Source: Gammaproteobacteria bacterium (GTDB taxonomy: Bacteria > Pseudomonadota > Gammaproteobacteria > Ga0077536). From it: a stretch of 44,266 nucleotides of DNA. The stretch spans positions 1 to 44,266 of the forward strand of contig SHZM01000027.1 of the NCBI GenBank assembly GCA_009692265.1. Reading direction: 5' to 3'. Made by a program: the position numbers and the translations under genes. The notes under the pieces were generated by a model. That model had not been told where the DNA came from, did not search any database, and saw only the letters and a list, made by a program, of their open reading frames with translations. Positions 1 through 8,016 of this stretch are shown here, in pieces (within the stretch, counting starts at the first letter, position 1; the number at the start of each line of letters is the position of its first letter).

Positions 1-197
1 TCGGCCAAGTGGCGGTGCTTCGGTATTTTAGCCATCGGCAAATCATGCCGGATTTATCCTCACCTCAAACAGGCATTAAACCCTATGAAAATAGGCCTCG
101 CTGCTTGAGCAACAACCTCTTTTTACCCACACTCAAACCGGAAGAGCCTCTTTTTATCGATATTTTTGCTGACGCCGTCGATCCCAGAAATCGACCT
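1..197. other. Left-edge noncoding stretch downstream of the phenol operon
   Basis: No convincing gene is seen. A small inverted repeat (GTCGAT/ATCGAC, about 178-196) lies just after the catechol dioxygenase stop on the minus strand, but no T-run follows it, so it is not a clear intrinsic terminator. Confidence 0.4.
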
Positions 198-1118
198 TCA
201 AGTAACCACATTCAAGAAATTCTCGTTCAACTTCCGATCATGGTAGAAAATGGCCTTGCCCAATTTATCCGCAGTCCACGTAATCGGCTCATGATCCGGA
301 TACCAGGTGTAATCACCGCAGAAAACTTCGTTTCGATTACCTGAAGGGTCAAAGAAATAAATTGTGCGGCCACGGGTTAGGCCGTGCCGGGTCGGCCCTA
401 AATCCAGCGAGATATCGTGCATCGAGATCAGATCCGCGGCGCGCAATATTTCTTCCCAGGTGCCGAGCAAGAACGAGGCGTGATGAAATTTTCCCTTCTC
501 GGCGTGACGAATGAAGGCAATGTCATGGACCTTGTTTGAGCAGGACAGAAAAGTAGCTAATTTGAGTTCGCCGTCGACCACTTGCTCGGTCAAGTCAAAC
601 TTAAGCACTTCGGTGAACAATTTGAGATTGGTATCGAGGTCATCGCCGTACAGCAGGACGTGATCGAAGCGTTGCGCTTGCATCCCCTTGAGCCCTTCTG
701 GCCACGGGTCTGGATTCACGCGACCCAGGCCATTGCCCATGTATTCCTTGTGGGCATAAAGCTCGATCAGGTGTCCGGTCGGGATTTCGAAGCGGATCCG
801 CTCGCCACAATGCTTTAGCTCATTCGCCGGAATTCGTTCAACCTTGCAGCCGAAGCTCTTCAACTCCGCTTCAAGCTGGTCGAGCGCCGCGCTACTCACT
901 ACTTTGAAACCGACATAATCCATGCCCGGGCGATCGGCCTCGCGCAACACCACCGAAAACCAATCCTGTTCATCCCAGGCCTTAAAATACACGCGCCCCT
1001 GCGCATCTCGGTCAACTTCCTGTAAGCCCAATCGTTCCCGGTAATGCACTATGGCAGCTTCCATATCGAGGACACGCAGGCTGACGTGGCCGGGTCTCAA
1101 GACGCTTGACTGTGCCAT
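198..1118 (-). CDS. dmpB: Catechol 2,3-dioxygenase (copy 1)
   Basis: Extradiol dioxygenase that opens catechol to 2-hydroxymuconic semialdehyde using O2 and Fe(II) in the cytoplasm. Two glyoxalase-fold halves are visible (about residues 8-130 and 150-270). The iron ligands expected for the XylE/DmpB class fall at H153, H213 and E264, with the conserved H198, H245 and Y254 around the site. At 306 residues it has normal family length. The ATG is chosen because GGAG lies six bases upstream. It is the last gene of the phenol operon in the window, 28 bases after the ferredoxin gene, which in this family reactivates the oxidised iron centre. A second, divergent copy lies at 9958-10887. Function is confident; the exact substituted catechols accepted cannot be read from sequence. 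Confidence 0.95.
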   Translation of the reverse strand: MAQSSVLRPGHVSLRVLDMEAAIVHYRERLGLQEVDRDAQGRVYFKAWDEQDWFSVVLREADRPGMDYVGFKVVSSAALDQLEAELKSFGCKVERIPANELKHCGERIRFEIPTGHLIELYAHKEYMGNGLGRVNPDPWPEGLKGMQAQRFDHVLLYGDDLDTNLKLFTEVLKFDLTEQVVDGELKLATFLSCSNKVHDIAFIRHAEKGKFHHASFLLGTWEEILRAADLISMHDISLDLGPTRHGLTRGRTIYFFDPSGNRNEVFCGDYTWYPDHEPITWTADKLGKAIFYHDRKLNENFLNVVT

Positions 1119-1146
1119 GGTGGGCTCCTTTTCGTTCCGTTATAGG

Positions 1147-1485
1147 TTAATCGTTGGCAGACGCCGTGCGCGCGATTTGCGCAAGCACGCTTTTCCGCAT
1201 GGTTCCCAGCACCTGTACCGCGAGATCAGACTCTGGCACCAGGCGGCAGGCCAGCCCAATTCCATTCGACTCTTCTTCGACTGACACATGCGCGCGACTC
1301 ATCTTGCGCGCGGAATACCGTCCGCTGCGGACCCGGACCTTGCACACCCCGCAGCCGCCGCCACGGCAACCGACGGGAATCCCTTTGCGATTGAGGCGCT
1401 CCATCGCCTTCAAAATATTTTCACCCGCCGCGCAGAAAAACCGCTCATCAGTCTCCTCGATCACGATTTCGTACGCCGTCTCCAT
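1147..1485 (-). CDS. dmpQ: 2Fe-2S ferredoxin, DmpQ/XylT type
   Basis: Small plant-type ferredoxin, 112 residues. The cluster ligands are C40, C45, C48 (the Cx4Cx2C loop) and C80. Members of this group (XylT, DmpQ) reductively reactivate catechol 2,3-dioxygenase after its iron is oxidised by poor substrates; the next gene downstream is exactly such a dioxygenase. The start lies four bases from the dmpP stop with no strong Shine-Dalgarno, suggesting translational coupling. No signal peptide. The position between dmpP and dmpB matches the classical dmp gene order. Confidence 0.9.
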   Translation of the reverse strand: METAYEIVIEETDERFFCAAGENILKAMERLNRKGIPVGCRGGGCGVCKVRVRSGRYSARKMSRAHVSVEEESNGIGLACRLVPESDLAVQVLGTMRKSVLAQIARTASAND

Positions 1486-1488
1486 GAA

Positions 1489-2556
1489 CTACAAACGCCG
1501 GAACAGCGGGCTTTTAGCTAACCCTTCGGCTGCATCGGCTGCCGTCAGGAATTTTTCGGTGTAGATATCGCGTTCAAATAAACGCCCCTGCATTAAGGTT
1601 CGAATACAGGCTTCGATCATCGGGGGCGGACCACAGAGATAGGCCTTGAGGCCATCAAAAAGCACCTTAAAATGCCGTGCCGCCGCTTCATGCACCAGAC
1701 CTGTCTCACCTTCCCAGGCGTCATTCGGCGTGGGTTCGGACAGCACCGGAACATAGCGGAAATTCGGATATCGCGCGGCGAGCGCCTGGAACAGGTCCAC
1801 GCAATACAGCTCGGCGCGGGTCCGAGCGCCATAGATCAAGGTCACCTGTTTTGTCTCGCCGCATTCGAAGAGATCGAGGATCATGGATTTCGGGCTCGAC
1901 AAACCCGATCCACCGGCGAGAAATACCATCGGTTCCGGTGCCGAGTCCCTCACAAAAAATCGTCCAAGCGGCCCACTGCAACTGACGCGATCACCAACCT
2001 TTAGACGCTCGCACAGGTAATCGGTCGCGGCACCACCATCGACGCGGCGCACGTTCAGTTCAATCTCGCCGGGCGTGCTCGGTGACGACGCAATCGAAAA
2101 GGCGCGAGGCCCCTCAACCCCTGGCACACTCACGTTCACATATTGACCGGCTTGAAACTGGAGTCCACCCTCGGCGACTTCGAGGAAGATCCCCTTAATC
2201 GTCGGCGTCAAAGCTTCAATTCGCGCGACAGTCGCGAAGAAGTCTCGAATCGGGAAATTCTTTGCATCCGGCTCGGGCTCGATTTCGGCTTCTATTACAC
2301 AATCGGTGACCAGGATAGACGAGCACGCGAGACACTTGCCCTCTTCCCGTTCCAGATCCATCAACGCAAACGAAGACGCCTCTTCGGTATGTTCAATTTC
2401 ACCTTCTAAGACTTGCACCTTGCAGGTTCCACACAGGCCGTGGTTGCATGCATAGGGCAGCCATATTCCAGCACGTAGACAGGCATCAAGGATGCGCTGG
2501 TTATCCGCGACCTCGATGGTTTCGCCCAAGGGTTCTATCGTCAGCTGGTAGGCCAC
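1489..2556 (-). CDS. dmpP: Phenol hydroxylase reductase component P5
   Basis: NADH-dependent reductase that passes electrons to the diiron oxygenase. The N-terminal 2Fe-2S ferredoxin domain has C37, C42, C45 and a fourth ligand at C75 or C78. It is followed by an FAD-binding domain (RAFSIASS, about residue 151) and a C-terminal NAD-binding domain (AGGSGLSSPKSM and CGPPPM motifs). The length of 355 is normal for the family. The start is GTG, with AGGGG immediately upstream and the preceding dmpO stop five bases away; no better ATG exists before the ferredoxin motif. It lies between dmpO and dmpQ as in the classical dmpKLMNOPQB order. Confidence 0.95.
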   Translation of the reverse strand: MAYQLTIEPLGETIEVADNQRILDACLRAGIWLPYACNHGLCGTCKVQVLEGEIEHTEEASSFALMDLEREEGKCLACSSILVTDCVIEAEIEPEPDAKNFPIRDFFATVARIEALTPTIKGIFLEVAEGGLQFQAGQYVNVSVPGVEGPRAFSIASSPSTPGEIELNVRRVDGGAATDYLCERLKVGDRVSCSGPLGRFFVRDSAPEPMVFLAGGSGLSSPKSMILDLFECGETKQVTLIYGARTRAELYCVDLFQALAARYPNFRYVPVLSEPTPNDAWEGETGLVHEAAARHFKVLFDGLKAYLCGPPPMIEACIRTLMQGRLFERDIYTEKFLTAADAAEGLAKSPLFRRL

Positions 2557-2561
2557 GTCCC

Positions 2562-2921
2562 CTACACACCACTTCCGTTGACGCCATCGAGGCCGGGTTG
2601 ATAAAAACTGAGATAACTCATGTGGGTAACACCGTTATCACGCAGCGACTTGGCCAAATCAGGCGACCAGGGCTGACTATCATGGGTCCAGCGCAGCTGC
2701 GTGTAGTCAAGCTGCAGCATCTGCGGATGATGATCGTGATCAGGCTTAAACACCTGTTCCAGAAAGTCGCGCAACGTGATCTCAGGCGACAACCGGTAAG
2801 CCGCCGGGCACGGGATCAACAAATGATGTTCCCAGCAACAGTAGATATTGATGTCGGTGCCGTAATTCTCGACCCGGTCCGCGCACGGGAAATCGTACGT
2901 CCCGATCGTCACCATGCTCAT
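2562..2921 (-). CDS. dmpO: Phenol hydroxylase component P4
   Basis: Small subunit (gamma-like) of the multicomponent phenol hydroxylase, about 119 residues from the chosen ATG. The open frame extends further upstream over the end of dmpN, but the ATG at 2921 is preceded by GGGAGGG at ideal spacing and falls just after the dmpN stop; a second ATG two codons later is also possible. The protein is rich in His, Tyr and Trp and matches the P4 family pattern (GTYDFP near the start, CWEHH and DHHPQML in the middle). In characterised enzymes P4 belongs to the P1-P3-P4 oxygenase complex. Confidence 0.92.
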   Translation of the reverse strand: MSMVTIGTYDFPCADRVENYGTDINIYCCWEHHLLIPCPAAYRLSPEITLRDFLEQVFKPDHDHHPQMLQLDYTQLRWTHDSQPWSPDLAKSLRDNGVTHMSYLSFYQPGLDGVNGSGV

Positions 2922-2934
2922 TGCCAGACCCTCC

Positions 2935-4464
2935 CTAGGCTGCTGCTGTCGTCGGCGACGTGTCGCGTCCGCCGTGCCATTTGAGCCAGTTTTTGTAATC
3001 GTCCGAGCTATAGTAATCACCGGCGTCCGAGCCCATTGGGCAATGCAGCCACGCGGCGTACTCCTGCAAGGTGCGAGCCCCACCCGCATTGCCTTGATAA
3101 ATCTGTTGCGGTGGAATATAGGACTGACAGAATTTTTCAGGTTCGTTGACGAAGATGTCCTTACAACCATCGGAACAAAAATTGAATTTCATGCCACGCC
3201 ACTCGTGATGGCGCACGGCCTGTTTCATCGGATTATCGACTTCGGTAAAGAAATCCGGGACCTGGCAGGTCTGACATACAAAGGGTAGCCGGTTGGTGTA
3301 GAAACGCTTTCCGGCCTTCTCCATCTCACCGAACAGCTCATAGCGTGGCCGATAAAAGCGATCAAAGGTCTCGCCGTACTTCTCCGACAGCCAATCCATT
3401 TCGTAAGGCTGCGGTAACCAGGCATGGAAGCCTGTCGCCGGGCACGCGGTGTAAAACACATTCCATGCCTGATGGGTGATATGCAGCTTCTCCTTGGTCG
3501 CGATTTCATGATACTTGGGCAAGCGAATCCCATAGCGACTGAGATCGTTGAACAGGGCAAAGCCATTTTCTTCCCAGTAGATGCCCCAGGCTTCGGCCCA
3601 CGACATCACCTTTTTGGGCAGCATGTAATCCATCATCGTGCCGACCAATGCGAGTAGGCGATAACCGCGCCAGAACCACTTGTCGATATAGCGCTGCATG
3701 ATCGGCACATTGTCTTCGTGCTGTTCCAACACGAACTTGACGACTTCCAGCCCCAATGTCATGTGTCGGGATTCGTCCGACTGCGCCGAGAAACCGAACG
3801 TCGTAGTCGCCATATCTCCGTTGTACGCGGCACCCGACACGAATGGCATGAATAACAGGTTCGTCAGCACATATTCGAAGGCGAATGATATCGAGGTGAC
3901 GAATTCGAACGGCCCGGAGGTCAGCGCATCTTCAAAAAACGATTTCGGAATGGAGAGGTACCAGGCGCGATCCCGCATGTGGATGGCTTGATGCAGACCG
4001 CTAAAGTACTTGTTGTAATGGCTGAATGCGTGCATTTGGGTTTGCGCGTGGCGCAGCTCATCCAACGCCTGCATCTGACACGCGACGCGGGCACCGGCGC
4101 CGCGAAAGTGGCGTCCGACATGGCAGAAACCGCGGTGGGCATAATATTCGAGCGGCGTAATGCCCTGCGCCCAAAGTTTGATCGCGGTCATGTAACGGGC
4201 GTCGGAGATGTTCAACTGCCCGTTGTTCTGGCTGAAGCTATCAAGAATCGCGTAAAGCTTGCGTTCCTTTTCGGACTGATATTTCCAATACGCATCCATC
4301 GTTAACCGAAATGGATCTTCCCACTTACTCCAATCCTTGATCTTGATACCTTCGTACTTGTCGAACGGGAACACCTTGTCCATAGGCTGATACGTCGTCT
4401 CCCAGTCGAGCCCGCGGGTCATTAATTGATATTTTTCCTTTAGCCCGAGCTTTCTATCCGCCAT
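2935..4464 (-). CDS. dmpN: Phenol hydroxylase large oxygenase subunit P3
   Basis: Catalytic alpha subunit of a soluble diiron monooxygenase that converts phenol to catechol. The carboxylate-bridged diiron ligands are all present: E106, E136 and H139 (DELRH), E197, E231 and H234 (DESRH). The C-terminal region holds a zinc-finger-like Cys pair (CQTC) followed by CSDGC, typical of the YHS-type tail of this subunit. An in-frame GTG lies four codons upstream, but the ATG at 4464 has GGAG six bases before it and gives about 509 residues. Flanked by dmpM and dmpO in the conserved order; intact and free of lesions. Confidence 0.96.
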   Translation of the reverse strand: MADRKLGLKEKYQLMTRGLDWETTYQPMDKVFPFDKYEGIKIKDWSKWEDPFRLTMDAYWKYQSEKERKLYAILDSFSQNNGQLNISDARYMTAIKLWAQGITPLEYYAHRGFCHVGRHFRGAGARVACQMQALDELRHAQTQMHAFSHYNKYFSGLHQAIHMRDRAWYLSIPKSFFEDALTSGPFEFVTSISFAFEYVLTNLLFMPFVSGAAYNGDMATTTFGFSAQSDESRHMTLGLEVVKFVLEQHEDNVPIMQRYIDKWFWRGYRLLALVGTMMDYMLPKKVMSWAEAWGIYWEENGFALFNDLSRYGIRLPKYHEIATKEKLHITHQAWNVFYTACPATGFHAWLPQPYEMDWLSEKYGETFDRFYRPRYELFGEMEKAGKRFYTNRLPFVCQTCQVPDFFTEVDNPMKQAVRHHEWRGMKFNFCSDGCKDIFVNEPEKFCQSYIPPQQIYQGNAGGARTLQEYAAWLHCPMGSDAGDYYSSDDYKNWLKWHGGRDTSPTTAAA

Positions 4465-4528
4465 GACACTCTCCACTGGTACTGGTTGCGCTGAATCGAT
4501 GTTTCGTTTGTTGATAACTACTCAAGTG

Positions 4529-4813
4529 TCAACCCCGTTTCCCCCAGGCCAAAACAAATTCGTCTTCGCTCTCGTCGATATTGCCGGAGAGCGAAATCAA
4601 ATTAATGTGAATGCTTTGTAGATCGAACGCGCGCCCGATGTTTTGCTCGATGGTTTCGCGCTTCACGACCAGACGCTTGGGTACGTCAATCTTAATCATC
4701 GCGGGCATCTCGCTGACGATCGCGCCCGGGTTATCCGCGATGATCGCGTCGATAATCGGACGTGCCTCGTCGTTGTTCTGAAAAGAAATAAAAACTTTGT
4801 CGTGCAGATTCAT
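4529..4813 (-). CDS. dmpM: Phenol hydroxylase effector protein P2
   Basis: Cofactor-less coupling/effector protein of the diiron monooxygenase (MmoB/DmpM family), 94 residues. Family members bind the oxygenase and tune its reduction and substrate access. The MmoB-like core runs through most of the chain (VFISFQNNDEARPII near the start). The ATG follows AGGGGGC and lies nine bases after the dmpL stop. About 65 bases separate it from dmpN, the longest gap within the hydroxylase block; no clear structure was seen there. Confidence 0.93.
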   Translation of the reverse strand: MNLHDKVFISFQNNDEARPIIDAIIADNPGAIVSEMPAMIKIDVPKRLVVKRETIEQNIGRAFDLQSIHINLISLSGNIDESEDEFVLAWGKRG

Positions 4814-4822
4814 ACGTGCCCC

Positions 4823-5821
4823 CTACACCATGAGGCCAAGTTTGACGCGACGCGCGGCGAGATCGGTGAAAATCGAATCGAGCACTCCGGTCGCTTGACT
4901 CGCGAAGGCCGCCACCGCCAGAGGCGTGACGGCCGCACGAACGCGAGGTTCCCACCGTGCAATCCATGTTTGGATCGTGGCCTTGTTCTCTTGAGATTCG
5001 TTCGCTGCAACTCTAATTGTGGAATCTGTCCAGCGCACGGACTCTGTGTACCAATCGCGCATGAATTCAGTCGTCAGCGCATAGGCGATGCCGCCGTGGG
5101 TTGTGATCGCCTGATCAAATTGCGTATAAGCAAACGGATAAATCGCCCCGTCCAGCAGGAAATTCTGCAACACATGCAGCTCGAACCAGTCTTTCGTGAC
5201 CATCGCGTCTTCGACTAGTTGGCGCAGCGGTTGCCAAAGCGGATCGTCCAACCACAGCGCTTTGGCGCGGTCGAGACACTGCGGATCCTGGTGCTGAAGA
5301 ACCAGGGCGAGACGGGTTAAATATTGCGCGACCCCTAAGCGATCCATCGCTTGCATCAACGCCGTTGAGGTAAAGGGTGCTCCATATCCCGTCGCGGCGA
5401 TATAGCAGTTATTGGTGTTCGCGCCCCATTCAAAATGGCGCAACGGAATGATCAACGTTTCAATGTTCGTCAGCCATTCGGGGCTGAGCGCGGAAAACAA
5501 ATTCCGCTTTTCAACGATCCCAAAATTACCGTCTTGCGCTTCCTGCTGACGTGCGCGTTGAATGGTGTACGGCGCGTAGTAGTACTGTCGTGGGTCGAGT
5601 AATTGGTCGAAATCCCCAAGCACGATTGCGCTTCGCCGCTTGTCGAATAAATCGAACTCAGGGTCCCAGGTCGGGCGGTAATGAAAGTTCTGCGTTACCT
5701 GCAGGTCGTGGACCGCTTCCTGGTAGCGGGTCGCGGCTTTCCCCTTGCCGATCCGCGCTTCGAGGTGATCGAAGGTGAGTCGTACCGGCTCGATACTGGC
5801 GGTCTTGATTTCAACGGACAT
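4823..5821 (-). CDS. dmpL: Phenol hydroxylase subunit P1
   Basis: Beta subunit of the P1-P3-P4 oxygenase. At 332 residues it has the usual length and shares the ferritin-like fold with P3 but lacks a complete set of diiron ligands, as expected. Recognisable P1 patterns include YYAPYTIQRARQQEAQDG in the middle and the C-terminal WEPRVRAAVTPLA segment. The ATG at 5821 has GGGAGAG upstream. It is 33 bases after dmpK and nine before dmpM. Structural and required for activity in characterised systems. Confidence 0.94.
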   Translation of the reverse strand: MSVEIKTASIEPVRLTFDHLEARIGKGKAATRYQEAVHDLQVTQNFHYRPTWDPEFDLFDKRRSAIVLGDFDQLLDPRQYYYAPYTIQRARQQEAQDGNFGIVEKRNLFSALSPEWLTNIETLIIPLRHFEWGANTNNCYIAATGYGAPFTSTALMQAMDRLGVAQYLTRLALVLQHQDPQCLDRAKALWLDDPLWQPLRQLVEDAMVTKDWFELHVLQNFLLDGAIYPFAYTQFDQAITTHGGIAYALTTEFMRDWYTESVRWTDSTIRVAANESQENKATIQTWIARWEPRVRAAVTPLAVAAFASQATGVLDSIFTDLAARRVKLGLMV

Positions 5822-5854
5822 CGCGCAACTCTCCCTCGGATTCGGTGTTGCCAG

Positions 5855-6121
5855 CTAGGGTGCTGGTTCTTCGTCGATTTGACCGTCCCACCATTTACGG
5901 CGGTCGCGGTCCACCATGCTGCCCTGTTCGGCGTTCAAGCGCACGGCTTTGTTCGTGACACAAAATTCCTCAAACGCGGCGCGCGGAAGGATCATCTCCA
6001 GGTACAACGTCGGGTCACCGATCGCGAACTGAAACTCAACGAAACCATTGCGGGTGTCATCGGTGATCCGGACGTAGCGCGTTGCTTGATTCAGTCCGAT
6101 GAGGTGCTTGCTAGGCATCAT
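5855..6121 (-). CDS. dmpK: Phenol hydroxylase assembly protein P0
   Basis: Small P0 protein (88 residues), first gene after the sigma-54 promoter. In Pseudomonas, P0/DmpK is not part of the active enzyme but is needed for growth on phenol, with a proposed role in iron incorporation into P3. Two adjacent ATG codons begin the frame, and the Shine-Dalgarno is weak. The predicted transcription start is only about 25 bases upstream, so the leader is short. The family pattern RYVRITDD...GFVEFQF is visible. Confidence 0.88.
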   Translation of the reverse strand: MMPSKHLIGLNQATRYVRITDDTRNGFVEFQFAIGDPTLYLEMILPRAAFEEFCVTNKAVRLNAEQGSMVDRDRRKWWDGQIDEEPAP

Positions 6122-6156
6122 GTTCTACGCGAACAGCGCGTTATCTAGCCGCTGTG

Positions 6157-6172
6157 AGCAGAAAGCGTGCCA
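6157..6172 (-). promoter_or_regulatory. Sigma-54 (-24/-12) promoter for the phenol hydroxylase operon
   Basis: Read on the minus strand the site is TGGCACG-CTTT-CTGCT, against the sigma-54 consensus TGGCACG-N4-TTGCW. The invariant GG (6171-6170) and GC (6159-6158) are exactly ten bases apart. The predicted start is near 6146, about 25 bases before dmpK. It lies directly downstream of the dmpR gene that would activate it. Confidence 0.85.
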
Positions 6173-6234
6173 TGACCGGAAAGTCGTTGAAGGATAGGCA
6201 AAAGGGTTCAGGGGCCGATGGTGCCCGCGAACCG

Positions 6235-6253
6235 ATTTGCTCGATTTGATCAC
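6235..6253 (-). promoter_or_regulatory. Possible DmpR upstream activating site
   Basis: About 90-105 bases upstream of the predicted start the minus strand reads TGATCAAAT followed directly by CGAGCAAAT, two imperfect copies of the TGAnCAAAT-like half site of XylR/DmpR activating sequences. The full palindromic consensus is not present, so this is tentative; position and promoter type support it. Confidence 0.4.
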
Positions 6254-6274
6254 TATTGCTGCTATGCAGCTTTA

Positions 6275-7918
6275 TCATTTCATCTGAACCTGCTTCTTCA
6301 AACGATACGCTAGTTGGGGACGCGTTAGGCCGAGTAAACGCGCAGCCGAACTGAGGTTTCCTTCTGAGCGCTGCACTGCCGCGTCCAATAATTGGGTTTC
6401 TAGATCGTCGAGTGCAATGTGCTCGCGCAACAACACCTCGACCAACGCCTCGACCTCGGAGCGCCCGGCACGATTGACGGGGGCGATAGGCCGCAGCGAG
6501 GCTGGCTGCAGGGGGGAAAACAAGTTGGTCGCCTCGATCGCCTCGCCGCTGGCCGTAAGGATCACGCCGCGTTCGATAATGTTCTCGAGTTCGCGGATAT
6601 TGCCGGGCCATTCGTAGTGGATCAGCGCGTCCATCGCGCGCGGGGTAATGCCAGTGATTTTTTTGTCGTGACGAGCCGAGTGCTTATCGATAAACCGCGT
6701 GACTAACAGTGGAATATCGCTGGCGCGATCGCGCAGCGGTGGGACGAGCACCGGATACACATTCAACCGATAGAACAGGTCCGCTCTAAAGACCCCGTCA
6801 CTGACCGCTTCTCGCAAGTTTTTGTTGGTCGCGCAAATCAATCGCACGTTGACCTTGCGGGTCGTGGTGTCGCCAATGCGTTCGAACTCACCTTCCTGGA
6901 TCACTCGCAATAACTTCGCTTGCGCACCGGGGGAAAGTTCTCCGACTTCATCCAAAAACAAGGTTCCGCCATGCGCGCGTTCAAAGCGACCTGGGCGTGA
7001 CTGATTCGCGCCGGTAAACGCGCCTTTTTCGACGCCAAAGAGTTCAGACTCGATCAAGTCCTCGGGGATCGCCGCGCAGTTAACCGCGATGAATGGGGCT
7101 TTCGCGCGCGGGCTCTGTTGATGCAGGTGTCGCCCGAACAGCTCCTTGCCGACGCCGGTCTCGCCTAACAACAATACCGTGACCTGGCTAGCGGCGGCTT
7201 TTCTAATCAGCTCGAAAGCTGCGTTGAAGGCCGGAGCTGTACCGACCAGTTCCAGAGAATGTTGCCCTTCTTGCACCGAGTAGCGCAGGCGCTCGACCTG
7301 GCTTTGTAATTCGAGCAGGCGATCGGCGACCGGATCCGGGCGCAGATACTTCATGTCGCGCTCCGCGTCGCCCCATTCCACTTCAAGTTTCCCGATGATC
7401 CGGCAGCGGCTGTCGCCTTTTGCGACGCATTCGACTTCCCGGCACAACGTCGATTGCCCCATCAACTCGGAGCAATAGCCGCTGGCGTAGCCAACCTGCA
7501 TCCAACACGCAGGTTCCGCCTCGATCCCGAACGCGGCGGCATGCACCTCGGCCTCGAACGAATTTTCCCAAATAAAATCACCGGAAAAATTGCCGCGTTG
7601 AATATCGATTTCGAGCGCGACGATGCTGACGTTAACAATACCTTCCAAGGTATGCAGCTGCGGCCCTAACGCGAGCAATTCGCTATCGGTAGCGTCCGGC
7701 ATTAAACGCCGTGCAAATTCGGCGTCCCGCTTACCCGACGCATAGCCCATGCGCGTAACGACGCCACGCGCGCGGTCGCGACCCAAGGTCTCGATTAGCT
7801 CTTGGCGCAGCGAACCCATGGTCTCGACGTGAACGAGGATCATGCGTTGCGTATCAAGCCAGATCTGGCCGGCTTCGGGGGCGAAATGTAAGCGCGCAGC
7901 AAGAATTTCTGATTTCAT
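6275..7918 (-). CDS. dmpR: Sigma-54-dependent phenol-responsive activator, DmpR/XylR family
   Basis: Effector-sensing transcription activator, 547 residues as drawn. The N-terminal XylR_N plus V4R sensor region (about residues 5-200, with the Cys-rich CREVEC...SRC segment that binds metal in DmpR) is followed by a B-linker, an AAA+ domain (Walker A GETGVGKE, sigma-54 contact loop GAFTGA, Walker B GGTLFLDEV) and a C-terminal Fis-type helix-turn-helix. It is encoded upstream of and co-oriented with dmpK, rather than divergent as in Pseudomonas CF600. The only ATG upstream of the sensor domain lies inside a palindromic repeat, lacks a Shine-Dalgarno, and leaves the N-terminus about 15-20 residues shorter than DmpR. 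The true start is therefore uncertain. Confidence 0.92.
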   Translation of the reverse strand: MKSEILAARLHFAPEAGQIWLDTQRMILVHVETMGSLRQELIETLGRDRARGVVTRMGYASGKRDAEFARRLMPDATDSELLALGPQLHTLEGIVNVSIVALEIDIQRGNFSGDFIWENSFEAEVHAAAFGIEAEPACWMQVGYASGYCSELMGQSTLCREVECVAKGDSRCRIIGKLEVEWGDAERDMKYLRPDPVADRLLELQSQVERLRYSVQEGQHSLELVGTAPAFNAAFELIRKAAASQVTVLLLGETGVGKELFGRHLHQQSPRAKAPFIAVNCAAIPEDLIESELFGVEKGAFTGANQSRPGRFERAHGGTLFLDEVGELSPGAQAKLLRVIQEGEFERIGDTTTRKVNVRLICATNKNLREAVSDGVFRADLFYRLNVYPVLVPPLRDRASDIPLLVTRFIDKHSARHDKKITGITPRAMDALIHYEWPGNIRELENIIERGVILTASGEAIEATNLFSPLQPASLRPIAPVNRAGRSEVEALVEVLLREHIALDDLETQLLDAAVQRSEGNLSSAARLLGLTRPQLAYRLKKQVQMK

Positions 7919-8016
7919 GGGGTCAGAGTCGTTGATTTTAACTGGTTTGCTAAATGGTTAGTTGGCAAGAAATCAACGACTCTGACCCCATGAAATCACT
8001 CTGACCCCATGAAATC
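7911..8016. repeat. 28-bp perfect inverted repeat plus a further direct half copy
   Basis: Arms 7911-7938 and 7970-7997 are exact reverse complements (core CATGGGGTCAGAGTCG), separated by 31 bases. A third, half-length copy (ACTCTGACCCCATGAAATC) follows at 7998-8016. The dmpR ATG lies in the left arm, and the last codons and TGA stop of dmpD lie in the right arm and third copy. The GGGGTCAGAGT core is reminiscent of repeats associated with REP/RAYT-type transposases. Confidence 0.9.

Noticed and set aside
178-196. Hairpin after the catechol dioxygenase as a rho-independent terminator
   Set aside because: The stem is only six pairs and no T-run follows on the minus strand.
9-344. 111-codon plus-strand frame at the left edge
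   Set aside because: It runs antisense into the catechol dioxygenase gene and shows no recognisable family pattern; treated as a shadow.
2448-2984. 178-codon plus-strand frame over dmpO and dmpP
   Set aside because: It lies opposite two well-supported phenol hydroxylase genes and has low-complexity Arg-rich composition typical of antisense frames.
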